This document shows positions 1-11,000 of a DNA stretch of 64,000 bases, piece by piece (positions within the stretch are counted from its first letter, which is position 1; each line of letters starts with the position of its first letter). Location: NCBI RefSeq assembly GCF_050624435.1, contig NC_134543.1, positions 126,447,475-126,511,474 of the forward strand, in the 5' to 3' direction. The translations under genes were made by a program, and so were the position numbers. The notes under the pieces were generated by a model. That model saw only the letters and a program-made list of their open reading frames with translations. It ran no database searches and was not told the DNA's origin. This stretch comes from Tenrec ecaudatus (Eukaryota; Chordata; Mammalia; Afrosoricida; Tenrecidae).

Positions 1-633
1 CTCGCAGGAAGTGGAATGCCATCTGAGTCTGTGTTGTAGCTCGCATGTTAGGGCCGTTTGCATTGGGCCCCAGCTACATCGAGATGAGCAGGGGAAATCT
101 TTCATCCTTTACCTTGCTAGGTCATTTCCATGTTTTTAAAAAAGCCTTTGTACTTCAGCGTTTTAACCATTTGACACACAGGTCTTGGGTAAGTTAGCTG
201 TTGTTTAGGGTCATGCGGGACCTCCACTAGAGGCGCTCCCTCTCGAGTTGAGGGTGTCTCCTGCTCCTTGGCCCCTAAGGAAGAGCGGGCGCTCTTGGGA
301 TTGAGGGACTTTAAGCAGCTCTAGGAGGTAGAGTCGAGACTAAGCTCCTGGGCTCTCAACAGCTTACTGTGCGGAGAGATTCAGAGACCCTTCTTTCCCT
401 GTTGGTTCCACGAGTCCTTGGCCCCGCCCTTCCTCCCTGCCTGGGGCTGCATTGGCCACTTTCCACTCACGTGTGTGCTCTGAGGAACCTGAACATCCAT
501 GCAAAGGGAATAGCTTTTCAGCTTAGAGAGCCGTTTCCACAGCTGGCTTGTCTCCCAGGAAACTCAGGGATGGCTCTGTCCTTGATTGCTCCACTGTGCC
601 TCCTCCTGGGCCAGGAGGGGAAGGGGACTTTTT

Positions 634-952
634 TTTTTTTTTTATTTTAACAATTTATTGGGGCTCATACAATTCTTTTCACAGTTCACACATATACATA
701 CATCAATTGTATAAAGCACATCTGTACAGTCTTTGCCCTAATCATTTTTTTCTCTTTTCTTCTTTTACATTTTATTAGGGACTCAAACAACTCTTACCAC
801 AATCCATACATATACATACATCAATTGTATAAAGCACATCCATACATTCCCTGCCCCAATCATTCTCAAGGCATTTGCTCTCCACTTAAGCCCCTTGCAT
901 CAGGTCCTCTTTTTTTTTTCCCCCTCCCTCCCCATTCCCCCCTCCCTCATAT
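634..952 (-). mobile_element. HAL1-like LINE 3' end, dimeric subfamily
   Basis: Starting from a T-run (the A-tail seen in reverse), the family 3' end appears twice in tandem: once from about 645 (TTTATTGGGGCTCATACAA) and again from about 771 (TTTATTAGGGACTCAAACAA). The same head-to-tail dimer recurs at 60.6 kb, which defines a subfamily. Confidence 0.75.
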
Positions 953-960
953 GAGGGGAC

Positions 961-1893
961 TTTTTTTTTTTTAATCATTTTATTGGGGCTCGTACAGCTC
1001 ATCACAAGCCATACATCAGTTGAATCAGGCATGTTTGTACATATGTTGTCCTCATTCTTCTCTGGACATTTACTTTCTGTTGAGTCCTTGGTGTCAGCTC
1101 TTCCTTACCCCCCTGAAGCCCCCTGATAGATTGTGTTGTTATTAGTTTCATCTCTCACACCGACCGCTGTCTCCCTCCCCCTTGTTTTCTGTTGTTCTTC
1201 CCCCTGTAGAGGGGTGCATGGTTCTGTGTCGATCATTGTGATCAGTTCCCCCCTTCTCCCTTCCTCTCCCTCTCTTCCCCCTACCCTCTGACATCACTAT
1301 TCCCACCCCTGTTCCTGATTCTGTGTGTCGTGAGCTCCCATCCCTTCCTATACCTGTGTACAGGTTCCAGGCTAGTCTGAGCTGGGAAGCAGCACTGGGG
1401 TCATGGTAGTGGGGGGTGAGGAAGCCTCAGGGAACCAGAGGAGTATAGTGTGTCTCATCGATGCTTTACTGCACCCTGGTGACTCATCCCTCCCTGTGGC
1501 CCCTCTGTGGGGAGACTGTTCCACTGTCTACAGATGGGCTTTGGCTCTCTGCTCCAGCCCCCCTCATTCTCAACAATATGTTTCTGTTTGTTATGTGTCT
1601 GCTGATGCCTATTACTCGGTCCCTATGATTCCTCATGATCTCACCGGTGGTGTGCTTCTTCCATGTGGACTTGTTGCTTCACTGCTGAATGGCGGCTTAT
1701 ATAACTTCAAGCCTTTAAGACCCCAGCCACTGTATCTTTTAATAGTCGGGCACCATCCGCCTTGTTCACCACGTTTGCTTATGCACCCGTTTTGTCTTCA
1801 GCAGTTGTGTCTGGTGGGTGAACATATCACACTGCTGATTGGTTAGAACAAAGTATTCTTGTATTGAGAGAGGGTACGTGCAGAGGCCCAAAG
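961..1893 (-). mobile_element. HAL1-like LINE, 5'-truncated, divergent subfamily
   Basis: A T-run is followed by TCATTTTATTGGGGCTCGTAC, then the family 3' region read in antisense, ending near AGGCCCAAAGTCCATCC. It is closest to the 48.1 kb copy (both have the ATTGTGATC-GGTTCCC block) and more diverged than the 39.7 kb copy, so it is older. Confidence 0.75.
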
Positions 1894-2083
1894 TCCATCC
1901 CGGAAGAGGCCTTTTTAAGTGCAAGAGAGTGGGGTTGGATCAGAAGGGGAGCTCATCTGACAGAGGTCAAGATTGGGCTCTGCCCTGGGTGTCTGGTAAT
2001 CATCTGGTATTCCTACCGGGACCTTGGGCTTTTGCCGTCTTTTGTCTGTGCAACACTCAACCGTGGTTCTGCGATCATTATAG

Positions 2084-2447
2084 GAGACAGAGCCCCGCAT
2101 GTGGACTTATGTGTATCCTGCCAAGTACTCGGACATCAAGTCAGAGGATGAGCGATGGAGAGAGGAGCGGGATCGCAAGCTGAAGGAGGAGAGGGGTCGG
2201 AGTAAGGACTCTGTGCCCAAGGAGGATGGGAAGGAAAGCACAAGTAGTGACTGCAAGCTGCCCCCGTCGTCAGAAGAGGCCCGGGGCAAGGAGCCCCGAC
2301 CAAGTGTCCATGTGCCTGTGTCCTCGCCCCTCACCCAGCACCAGTCCTACATCCCCTACATGCACGGCTACTCTTACAGCCAGTCTTACGACCCCAACCA
2401 CCCCAGCTACCGGGGCATGCCTGCTGTGATGATGCAGAGTTACCCAG
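2084..2447 (+). CDS. ZNF609: ZNF609 coding exon (KYSDIK...MQSYP)
   Basis: The acceptor is TAG at 2081-2083 and the exon opens in phase 0 with GAG ACA GAG. The donor is TACCCAG|GTACAG, leaving one base of a Gly codon. It encodes the charged coiled segment and the YMHGYSYSQSYDPNHPSY region. Confidence 0.93.
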
Positions 2448-4829
2448 GTACAGCACCACGGACCTGGCGGGGTGGTGGGCATAGTTGGCAAAGCCAGATT
2501 TGCTCACATGCACAGCCTTATGGTTTATTATTGAAATTCAGTTAGATGGCACTCCTCTTTGGAAAGTGTTTTCCTGAGGCGCCGAGCTGCAATGAGCACA
2601 CTCCTTGGGTGACCCCCAGTGGCCGGCTGTAGGAACAACAGTCTCCCTCACTCCAACCAGAGACTGGCTCCTCCTGTCTTCCCTCAGTTGGCATTTTCAA
2701 GCATATACTCTACATTCTTCAGTGTTCTAGACACTGAGTAGAAAAGAAGTGAAAACAACTAGGTCCCTCCCCTTGAGGAGCTCACAAAGTAATTGTAGCA
2801 AGGGAGACACATGCAGCAATAGAAAGTCATGCATACACCCAGGCCAAGTGTATGCATGCAACTTCCAGCTCCTGTTCAGCAGTGGGAGGAGCAGGGGGAT
2901 GTCAGGTTGGGGGGAGATGCAATGAAAAGGGTCCCACCAAGGAAGCAGAAATAGCACACCCATCCGTGCTGACGGTGCCCTACGATGTCGGGGGTTCAGT
3001 GTTAAACGTGTGAGGAGATGCTCTTAACTAGTTGTAGGCACTGATGGCTGCAGCCTGGCTAGCAGGCAGGGAACTTCTGAGCTGAGGGCTGCTCTGTAAC
3101 ACAGAGCTCCTCAGGGCTCCCGGCTCCTGTTTGAGCACAGCCTACGAGCCTTTATGTGCTGGTATCACAAGTAAATGTTACAAAGAGGGATGCCCAGCTG
3201 ACTCCCTGTGGTATTGCTTTCGGCCTGTCACTTCCACCCATTGGTATAAAATTAATACATGTGTGTATGGAGCAGTATGGCGAGGGATTTGGTGTCTTTG
3301 TTGGCGGCTACAGAAAATGGAGCTTAGAAAGGGGGTTAATTTGCTCCCGGTTACCCAACTAGTAAGTCTCAAGGGATTTGAACCCATGGCCACCAGACTC
3401 CCAATACTATGATCCTTGCACTTGGCCAGACGCTGCTCCAAAGTGACTGTGGTTCGGAGATCTGCAGCGGGTGTGGGGAAGTTGGCTGAGAAGGTGGTTC
3501 CATTGTAGAGCTTGGGTTCTGACCAGGGGAAAGAGGACAGCAGTAGTCTCAGTCCAAGGCTCCGAGGCCAGAAGGACCTCACCCTGTTCCCGGGAAGCTC
3601 ACTGACGCCCTCCCTGCTTCGTTTCTCATCCGCAGGTTCCTATCTGCCTTCCAGCTACTCCTTTTCCCCCTATGGCAGCAAGGTCTCCGGGGCTGAGGAC
3701 GCTGACAAGGCCCGGGCCAGCCCCAGTGTCAGCTGTAAGTCCAGCGCGGAGTCCAAAGCCCTGGACATCCTGCAGCAGCATGCCAGTCACTACAAGAGCA
3801 AGTCCCCCACGGTAAAGGCACTCTGGGAGCTACTGCAGGGCACCTTGGTGGGGCACCCCCTGGGTTCTGGGTGACGTGCCGTTTTGGGGAGTTTTGGCAT
3901 GGGCCCTGAGCACCTTGCTCTCTCCAAGGGTGGTATGCCTCAAGGCAGTGCCTTATGTCTGCTTTCCTTTCTAGATCAGTGACAAAACTGCTCAGGAGAG
4001 AGACCGGGGCAGCTGTGGGGTGGTTGGGGGTGGTGGCAGCTGTAGCAGTGTCGGGGGAGCAGGCGGGTCTGAGAGGAGTGTCGACCGGCCCCGCACCTCC
4101 CCTTCGCAGCGCCTGATGTCCACTCACCACCACCACCACCATCTGGGCTACTCACTGCTCCCCGCACAGTACAACTTACCCTACGGGGCAGGTAAGCCCC
4201 TCTGTCTATTCCAGGAACAAAGGGCCCCAGGTAAGAAGCCCCAAGCTTCAGTATTTAGGCCCCAAGGTGGCACCAGGGATTAGAAGTTGGTGGTGCAAAA
4301 CCCACCTCCACCTTGCACCCCACAGCACTATGAGAGGGAGGACCTGGCAGCCTGCTGCTGTGAGGGTCACGGCCGAGGAGACCCTGTGGAGCAGTTCTGC
4401 TCTGTCACCAGGCGGCCTCCAGGCAGCGGGATAGGCTCAGGGGAACAGAACACAGTCTGTCCAGAGCCCTGGCCCCCTCACCCATCACCAGTAAGGCATA
4501 AGGCACTGATTTCCACCTTTGGAGCTTGGAGATGCCCAAGACTCCTCCAGAATAAATAGGCTTTGCTAGTCTGGAGAATAAGGAACAGGTGTTGCTTCCC
4601 CCAAAGAGCAGCACACTCTGAGAAGTACAGCCTTACTGCCCACGCCCAGATGCTCTGCTCTTGTCTGCCCTCCTTCCCGGTGCCCGCCCCTTCCCCGTGC
4701 CCGCCCCCCTGCACGGGAAGCACTTGACAGGAGAGTTGCCTGTTCTCCTCCTCAGGGCTTCCCTCCGCGGCTATTGTCGCCAGCCAGCAGGGCTCAGCAC
4801 CCTCACTGTACCCACCCCCTCGGAGGTGA
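2084..4829 (+). CDS. ZNF609: ZNF609 C-terminal coding region (four last coding exons)
   Basis: This is the 3' coding end of zinc finger protein 609, a large nuclear regulator linked to NIPBL/Integrator-dependent transcription; its single C2H2 finger lies upstream of the window. Four exons join in frame: 2084-2447, 3636-3811, 3975-4191 and 4756-4829, together 276 codons plus TGA. The protein starts ETEPRMWTYVYPAKYSDIK and ends SLYPPPRR, agreeing closely with my memory of the human C terminus. Visible features are a charged Glu/Lys/Arg stretch after KYSDIK, a Ser/Tyr/Pro-rich low-complexity region, a Gly-rich patch and a run of six His (STHHHHHHLGYS). All introns have GT-AG ends and phases match at every junction. 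The 5' exons lie outside the window. No disruption is seen and conservation is high, so this is the functional orthologue. Confidence 0.96.
2715..2830 (+). repeat. L2-like ancient LINE fragment
   Basis: The succession GTTCTAGACACTGAGTAG, CTAGGTCCCTCCCCTTGAGGAGCTCACA and a GGGAGACAC block matches the 3' half of mammalian L2. It lies within a ZNF609 intron. Confidence 0.5.
3310..3425 (+). repeat. MIR SINE fragment
   Basis: The pattern GTTACCCAACTAGTAAGT...GGATTTGAACCCATGGC...CCAGACTCC is the core and 3' part of MIR, an old mammalian SINE. It is intronic in ZNF609. Confidence 0.65.
3636..3811 (+). CDS. ZNF609: ZNF609 coding exon (SYLPSSYSFSPYGSK)
   Basis: The acceptor is CATCCGCAG|GT and the donor ACG|GTAAAG. 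The exon completes the Gly codon of the previous exon and ends in phase 0 after KSKSPT. It carries the ALDILQQHASHYKSKSP motif typical of ZNF608/ZNF609 C termini. Confidence 0.94.
3975..4191 (+). CDS. ZNF609: ZNF609 coding exon (Gly-rich and His-run)
   Basis: The acceptor is TTTCTAG|ATC and the donor GCAG|GTAAGC. It encodes ISDKTAQERDRG, a Gly/Ser-rich tract, SVDRPRTSPSQRLMST, six consecutive His and the LGYSLLPAQYNLPYGA segment. Confidence 0.94.
4756..4829 (+). CDS. ZNF609: ZNF609 terminal coding exon with stop
   Basis: The acceptor is CTCCTCAG|GG. The exon encodes LPSAAIVASQQGSAPSLYPPPRR and then TGA at 4827-4829. Five bases further on, AATG|GTAAGT is a strong donor, suggesting that the exon continues to 4834 and is spliced to a non-coding last exon. 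Confidence 0.92.
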
Positions 4830-7419
4830 GAATGGTAAGTAACTCTGGGGTCAGGGGATGGAAATGGGGGTCCCTCCCCAAGCCTCTTGGACAAATTTCC
4901 CATAAAGCCAGGTGCTTTCTTGCGGAGACGCCTGCGGATCACCCCTGTTCCTGGACCCTGCCTGACCGCTGTGCACTTTTTTGTTCTCAGAGCACCACCT
5001 TACGGTTGTCATACCAGCCAGCTGCATGCTGTGACCTGTCCGTGTTTCCCTTGCAGACCACCAAGTGCCCAGATAAAGTCAGCTTCGCGGGTCCGGACTG
5101 GCTCACCCATGTCGCTGCTGGAGGTGCTGTGTAGACATCAGTTAAATGGTGTTGATCATCCTGTTTGCTGTTCCCACCATGGCCGAAGGCAGCCCCTTGG
5201 CGCCCCTCGCCTCCATCAGGCCCTTAGACTCTCACTCCCCACCCCCCCTCTTCCTCAGGAGCTGCTGGAGAGCTGGTACTTGGCAAACATATTTATTCTT
5301 TTGGCCACAGTGTGACTGGAGTGGCCTCTGTGGAGATGAAGGCACAGGCAACAGCCAAGGGGCGTGACCTCAGCCCAGAGAAGTCACTGCTCTGTCGCCC
5401 AAGCCCCTGGTCAGCTGCCAGAGCAGGACCAGCCCCCAGGGAGGGACCCCTGCACTGGATGAGGTCTGCAGACAGCACGGCAGCTGTCCCCTCACCGTCA
5501 TTCTGCCGTCACTAGTCTCCCCAGCAGCCTGGGTCCCAGGGACTGGCAGCACGTGGAGGAATTCGAATCTCAGGAAAGAAATTGGGGGCTGTTTTTTCTG
5601 TAATTGTGAAAACGAGGTCTTCACACATGGAGACTTCTCCCCCTGCACAGGAGCACATGGAAATGCTCAGCACCCAGTCTGGAACAGAAGACCCCAGGCA
5701 TCTGCCACCAGGCAGAGAGCAGGGGTCCCAACACTAGCGAGGGGCTCCGTGGGGATCCTAGGAGGGGTGGGGTCAGGGCTGGAGCAAGAATGGAGTCTGT
5801 GAACTAGAGTCTGCAGCCCCACCAAGTCCAGCACTGCTGCTTCCCAACTCCTTGCCCTTTCCTCCCTTCCTTCCTGATCCCTCGGTACCTGCCTCAGGGG
5901 GCCCTACACTGGCCTCTACTCCTCTTTCCCACTGCTTGGCTCTGAAGACTCAGATAAAATGGTAGGCCCCCAGCATGGGAGCAGGCATCTGCCAGGACAC
6001 TGAGGACACGCCCGGGTCCGACCTTAACAATGCCCTGTCCGTGCGTTAGCCATCTAAGTGTACTGCTCATTTAGGGCCACAGACAAGGGGCATCAAAGGT
6101 TCGTGGGGAAATTCCATTTCTTCACAAACTTTTTGAAGGTCCTCTCCCCATCCAGCCCGAGTTCCCGTATGCACAAGTACAAGGTTTTATATAGCTCAAT
6201 CTGTAACTTCCATGTGTGCCAAGATACACGGTTTCTCTGTAAGACTGCTTCTATTGTCGAGGCCGTTGGCCGCAGGAGGTTTTTTCTTAGACCTGGGATG
6301 GCACGCTTTCCTTGGTGCAGTATCCTCTGTGGCATTTCCTGGAATTCTCCCATCTGAGCTGCTTGGAATTTATGGTGATTCGGTAGCTTGAACAGAGTCC
6401 TAGCCAACCTAAGCCTTTGTTCTTACCTTGCTTTAGGGGTACCATCCCTGTGTTCTCTGTTCCTGCCTTTCCTCGGCCCTCTGCGTCAAGAGCCGAACAG
6501 CTTAGGCTACAGAGAGGCGTTTATGAGGAGAGGGCCAAAAAGGAGCAGGGACTTGGCTCTGACTCAGTTGGAGGAGGGGGGTGGGGGGCACAAAATACAA
6601 TGCCAAGAGGTGGCTTCCCCGAAGCTTGGAGCCCAAGCCGAAGGCAGGCGTGGGGGGCCCAGTGCCCACAGGGAGTCACATATGCCCTGTAGACCTGTCC
6701 TCTTCAGTTTCCTATCCTTTTTTGTTCAAGCTGAGTTATCTCCCCCTCTCCCAAAGAAGCCCGTGTTGAGACATCTTGGCCCCCATCTCACTCATCACTT
6801 TCCTCCTCCAGCCGCCCTAGCAGGCAGTGGTCTCCCTGTCACCCATGGAAGCAGCTGGTGTAGACATCTTCACCCACCTAGCCTGAGTCACACCTCCATC
6901 TTGCCCTCCCTGCTCCAGTGGGGCAGAGCTGAGAGCCCCCTCTGTCCCTGTCCATGTTTCATGTTTGGTGTCTGTGGCACAGGCCGACAGGACAGCATGC
7001 TCTGTACATATTGCAAAGAAATGGTGTGGTGTTGTTTTCTTTCCACTGGGCAGGCCTGGCCTCACATTCCTGCTCATTTCCACTTTGTTCTGTAACTGAC
7101 AGAAGGAAGCCTGCATTCGCAGGGCAGCCTTGGCATCTGCAGATGGGAACAGCCTTTTCCTTCCTTTCAGAAACATTTGGCTCTCTGACCCTTACATCCA
7201 GTTACACCTTGCAGAGCAGGGGCTGCTCCGAGGAGCAGGTGACAGCTGGCCCCCCTCCCTCCCTGACAGAGCAGCTGGAGGCCATGCAGGCCTTGGCAGG
7301 TGCCAAGCAAAGCTTTGCTGTCCCCCTCCAGGAAGGAACACAGGTGGAGGCACATGTTCACCCATGATCTGGTCAGAAGTAAGATCAGAATGCCCTCCAC
7401 CACTAACACGCCCCTCAAA

Positions 7420-7453
7420 ACACACACACACACTCTCTCTCTCTCTCTCTCTG
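7420..7453. repeat. (CA)n(CT)n microsatellite
   Basis: An uninterrupted CA run changes into CT repeats inside the ZNF609 3' UTR. Confidence 0.9.
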
Positions 7454-8200
7454 TTCCCCCTACCCCCTCCCTCCCCTCACCCAACCTCCCAAGCCTTGGC
7501 CAGTTGCCAGGGCTTCCCCAGAAGAGGGCAGGGGAGTCTGAGGTTTGGAGACCTCACTTTGGGACTGTCATCTGCTTCCTCTTCAGGGTGGGTCAGCACC
7601 CTCCCCTCCCTGACTTAGGTTTGGAGGTTCCTTCTCCTTCCCACCCTTCTCCATACATCCTGAGGTCAAAGGACCACATGCAGAAAGGGGAGAGAGCACC
7701 GCATGACAGGAAATGGTGACTCTTAGATCTCTTCTCTCTAGGCTCCAGGGGGGGAGGACTTGAGTAGGGCACTGGGGATAAGACTACGGAAGAGCTAGAG
7801 AATTACTGTCGCCAGGCTTTCGGGCCGACATGTCTGTAAACCCATTCAGCATCCCATTGTCTACTCTGATGCCCTCAAGATTCAACTGGGCAGCTAGCTG
7901 GCTCCATGATGCCGAGCCGTTATCACTTGCTTTATTTCTAGGGCATCCCAGGAAGCTTTCCAATGATCCTCTGCCAGGGCCCCTCCCGGGACCGGGCCTC
8001 TCTCACCCAGCCCCGCCCCTCCACAATGCCTTGGTGCTCAGACCCCCAATGGGAGCAGGTTGGGGTGAGCCGGAGGCCCCGGGCTGAAGGGGCAGTGTTG
8101 CTGTTCATAGCTTTTGTTCCATTGGCGTTGCTGTTGGATTTAATTTCAGTCTTCCTGATTCTTCCCTTCTATAAAGTGTACATTACCAAGTTCCTTGTTT

Positions 8201-8250
8201 TTATATACATATATATATATAAGTATATATATATATACACACACACACAC
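8201..8250. repeat. (TA)n(CA)n microsatellite
   Basis: An AT-rich dinucleotide tract ends in CA repeats about 45 bases before the proximal ZNF609 poly(A) signal. Confidence 0.9.
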
Positions 8251-8294
8251 CAACTGTACTCTTTTTGCCTGTGTACATTCAGGCAAGAAGAGAA

Positions 8295-8300
8295 AATAAA
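8295..8300 (+). terminator. ZNF609: Poly(A) signal, proximal (ZNF609)
   Basis: AATAAA lies in the context AGAAAATAAATC, followed by T-rich sequence. It would give a 3' UTR of about 3.3 kb. Confidence 0.65.
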
Positions 8301-8893
8301 TCTTTTTAAGAGACAATCACAAATCTGTGAGGGCTGCTGGTTCTTTCTCCTGGAATTTGCTGCTGAGCTGCCCCCTCCCCACCTCCTCCCCTCTTTCCTG
8401 ATCCTGCTCCATCCCAATCCTCAGCTTCACCTTCCCTGGTTGACGGCAGCTGTTTGAGCTCAGTATCCAGACTCACCCGAGCCCAGCCACCATGCCTCTC
8501 ACCACCCTATAGATGCCAAAATGGCTTTGGGATTAGGCCACTCACCTCGGAAACTATGCATCTGGGAGCTCTCTGCCTAAGAGTCTGCACTGGTAAAACT
8601 TACCTGGCCCATGGCTTCTTAGGTGTGCAGCGGAAACTTGCCCCCAGCTCCAGGCCTCTGAGTGCTCAGCCCAGAGCCTTCATGCTGCTGGCCTGCTGTG
8701 ACCACCCACCACAACAAGGGCTCTGGGTTTGAGTTGAGAGCATTTGATCAGCATTTCAAAGAGCCCAGCCAACATTCTGAAACCCCCAGCCAAACCACTG
8801 TTCTGCCTCAACTTGCTCTTTTTCCTCCTACTTCCTTTTCATAATTGGCTTTGGAATTGAAGTATATTTTTAAATTATTTGTTGTATTTATTG

Positions 8894-8899
8894 AATAAA
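8894..8899 (+). terminator. ZNF609: Poly(A) signal, distal (ZNF609)
   Basis: AATAAA within TTGAATAAAGTTTTT follows an AT-rich stretch and is followed by GT/T-rich sequence. This is the last plausible end before the convergent OAZ2 gene. Confidence 0.65.
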
Positions 8900-8920
8900 G
8901 TTTTTAATGTCCCTGTTCTT

Positions 8921-9825
8921 AAATTTAGATTTAGTTTGCCTTTCACGTTTCATACCACCCCCAAAAAAAGGCACTTCAAGTTGCTTTGGTTTTTAATTGG
9001 CGTGTAGCCTTTCAGAGCCCTATTTCTGCCCCACCAGGGGTCTCCAGTACTAGTTGTCTGTTGTAAAGGGGAGCTCCTGAGTCAATCCTTGTAATGCTGG
9101 CTGTGGAAGGCCTGGTGGTGCAAGCTGTTAGAGCACTCGACTGCTGACCAGAGTTGGAGGCTCCAATCTACCCAGAGGTGCCTGAGAACTTAAGGCCCAG
9201 CAGTTGACCCTGAGGAAATCATCCACAGAAAGCTAGCCTGTGAAGTAGCTCTGGCTGTGTGGGTGGTGAGCTACCCCTCCTAGTAACAGGTGGAGTCCAA
9301 GGTTAATGGGTTGGCTCTGAATAGAAATACAAGGAAGCGCTAAGATTATGAAAGTGGGCTCAACCCCCCCCAAACACTAAAGACAGCACAACTCAGTCCA
9401 GCTGGGGACTCGGGGGGACCATGCCCAGCACTGCACTTAGGGCAGCAGCAACACAGGAAATGCTCATAAGCCCCTGAGAAATGAAAAACAAGACCCTCTG
9501 TGTAGGTCTCCCCTACAGTGCCGAGATCCTCAGGCCAATGGTACCAAAGGATGGAAGCTGTCCAGGCACTGGAAGGTATGTACTTCCTTTAAACTGTTAG
9601 GTCAGGAGGAAGCTCCCTGTAAAAGCCAGTGTTGTGTCTCAGAACTCAGCTTCTCTTTGGGAGGAAGACGGTCTGTGTCCCAGCCTCCTAGCAACCCCAC
9701 ATCTCCCGGTGGAGTGTGGCCCCGGGTCCTAATCCCACTGCACCGCGGCTTGCTGCCGCATCCCTATAGGTTCGACTCTGAGCGGGCAATAATGTCAGGG
9801 GGAACCTGGTATGAGAATCAAGGCC
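8921..9825. other. Intergenic gap between convergent ZNF609 and OAZ2
   Basis: About 0.9 kb separates the two inferred 3' ends. It holds one tRNA-derived SINE (about 9107-9260) and otherwise nothing I recognise. Confidence 0.6.
9107..9260 (+). mobile_element. AfroSINE-like tRNA-derived SINE
   Basis: GCCTGGTGGTGCAAGCTGTTAGAGCACTCGACTGCTGACC followed by a box-B-like segment is the tRNA-related head typical of afrotherian SINEs. The copy is diverged and its 3' limit is uncertain. Confidence 0.6.
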
Positions 9826-9829
9826 AGAC

Positions 9830-10869
9830 CACAACTTTAAATCAGTTTATTGACACAGTAACACAACACACTTGCCTCCCTAACAGACCCCACCCTCTCA
9901 CCCAAACTAGATGTCGCCCACTTCGTGGCTGTTCAGTGACAACCAAAAGGCAAGCCACCTCTACACCGAGTCTCCCCTGGGCCCTGTTGTAGGCACAACT
10001 CAGCCTGTCCGGGAGGGCAGGAGACTGTCACTGCTGAGGCAGCCGGTCCTTAAGAACAGACTGCGCACCCCGGGCCCGGAAGGGCTCTTCCTCTTCTGTT
10101 CTCCAGGACCCTGGGAAGGAGGCCTTGGGGGCCTGGGCCACAGCTGGGAGCTAGAACACCTGGTGCGAATTTGAGAATTGTTATTTGGCAGGGTTTGTTT
10201 TTTTTTAAGACCCAGGCCCCTGCTTAAAAAGCTCTGGTGGCGGGAGTGAGTGTCAATGTCCCTGTTTTAAAATGCACTGACAATACGAAACGGACAAGCC
10301 AGCTTTCACTGGGGCCAGTACACCACCAAGCGATACTGGAGGGGTCAGCCCTGCTTGTTCCAGGCAGACAAAAACAAGTGCACAGAGAAGCCTGGATGGA
10401 GTGTCAAACAACTCCAGGACGCTGCCAGGGGCTGGAAGCCTACATCAAGGTGTCCCTGGGGTGTGAGAAGCATGGAAAGAAAAATACACAAGTTTTAAAA
10501 ATCAAAAAAAGCCCAACTGGACAGCAGGGGCACGAGGTCTGGCAGTGCTGCTCTCCAGGTGCCCTGCCCCCTCTAGGCACTGCCCTCCCCTAGGCTAGAT
10601 AGAGCACATCACACAGCGCAATTTAAAAAGCTAATGCCAGTTCATAAACATCTTCATTTACTATTGGTGATTACATGTGAATAATATGTTTATACTGTTC
10701 TTTATGGAAAACAATTTCAACGAGCAACTCCGAGAACACAAAAGGCAGCCCTCGCCCTGAGCCCCTCGGCGTCCTTCCCAAGACAGCAGGGAGCACCACC
10801 GCAGTCCCAAGGCTGCCTGCCCTGCCCTGATTCCCCAGCTGGCTCTCGGGCAAAGGGCCTCCATGACCA
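9830..10869 (-). other. OAZ2: OAZ2 3' UTR
   Basis: This is contiguous non-coding sequence between the OAZ2 stop codon and the canonical AATAAA at 9846-9851. No other gene is visible here. Weaker AGTAAA/CATAAA variants near 10.65 kb could give a shorter form. Confidence 0.65.
9846..9851 (-). terminator. OAZ2: Poly(A) signal of OAZ2
   Basis: TTTATT on the plus strand reads AATAAA (GTCAATAAACTG) on the OAZ2 strand, about 1.0 kb after the OAZ2 stop. Cleavage is inferred near 9825-9835. Confidence 0.7.
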
Positions 10870-11000
10870 TTAGTCCTCATCGGACAAGTTTGGGTCCAAG
10901 GGATAGACCATGAACATCACGTCTGGCCGAGAGGGGACACAGGGATGGCCTGGACGCACAATCTCAAAGCCCAGGAAGCTGAAGGTCTTCAGGAGTGGAG
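10870..11000 (-). CDS. OAZ2: OAZ2 terminal coding exon
   Basis: It encodes [15 protein letters not shown]...[20 protein letters not shown] and TAA. The acceptor is CTCCCACAG. Relative to my memory of human, Gln is replaced by Pro in LDPNLSDED. Confidence 0.96.

Larger units (their letters stand above)
1..2083 (+). other. ZNF609: ZNF609 intron, left part, with two LINE insertions
   Basis: This stretch lies upstream of the first recognisable ZNF609 exon, so it is intronic. Positions 1-630 and about 1900-2080 show no gene or repeat I recognise; the middle is filled by antisense LINE fragments listed separately. Confidence 0.7.
5057..8920 (+). other. ZNF609: ZNF609 3' UTR (probable non-coding last exon)
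   Basis: A good acceptor (pyrimidine tract then TTGCAG) ends at 5056 and pairs with the donor at 4835. No coding region is evident in the following 3.8 kb. Two canonical AATAAA signals occur at 8295-8300 and 8894-8899, each preceded by AT-rich sequence, so two alternative 3' ends are likely. The exact cleavage sites are inferred. The UTR contains a CA/CT microsatellite near 7.42-7.45 kb and an AT/CA tract just before the first signal. Confidence 0.72.

Noticed and set aside
1403-1846. A 147-codon open frame on the plus strand
   Set aside because: It lies wholly within an antisense HAL1-like LINE copy; the similar frame at 48187-48783 is the same repeat.
6388-7095. A 235-codon frame in the ZNF609 3' UTR
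   Set aside because: It lies in a GC-rich UTR without start context, domain or repeats; it overlaps other frames of similar quality, as expected by chance.
9107-9260. A functional tRNA gene
   Set aside because: The A/B-box-like parts are diverged and embedded in a SINE; no cloverleaf with proper acceptor stem is apparent.
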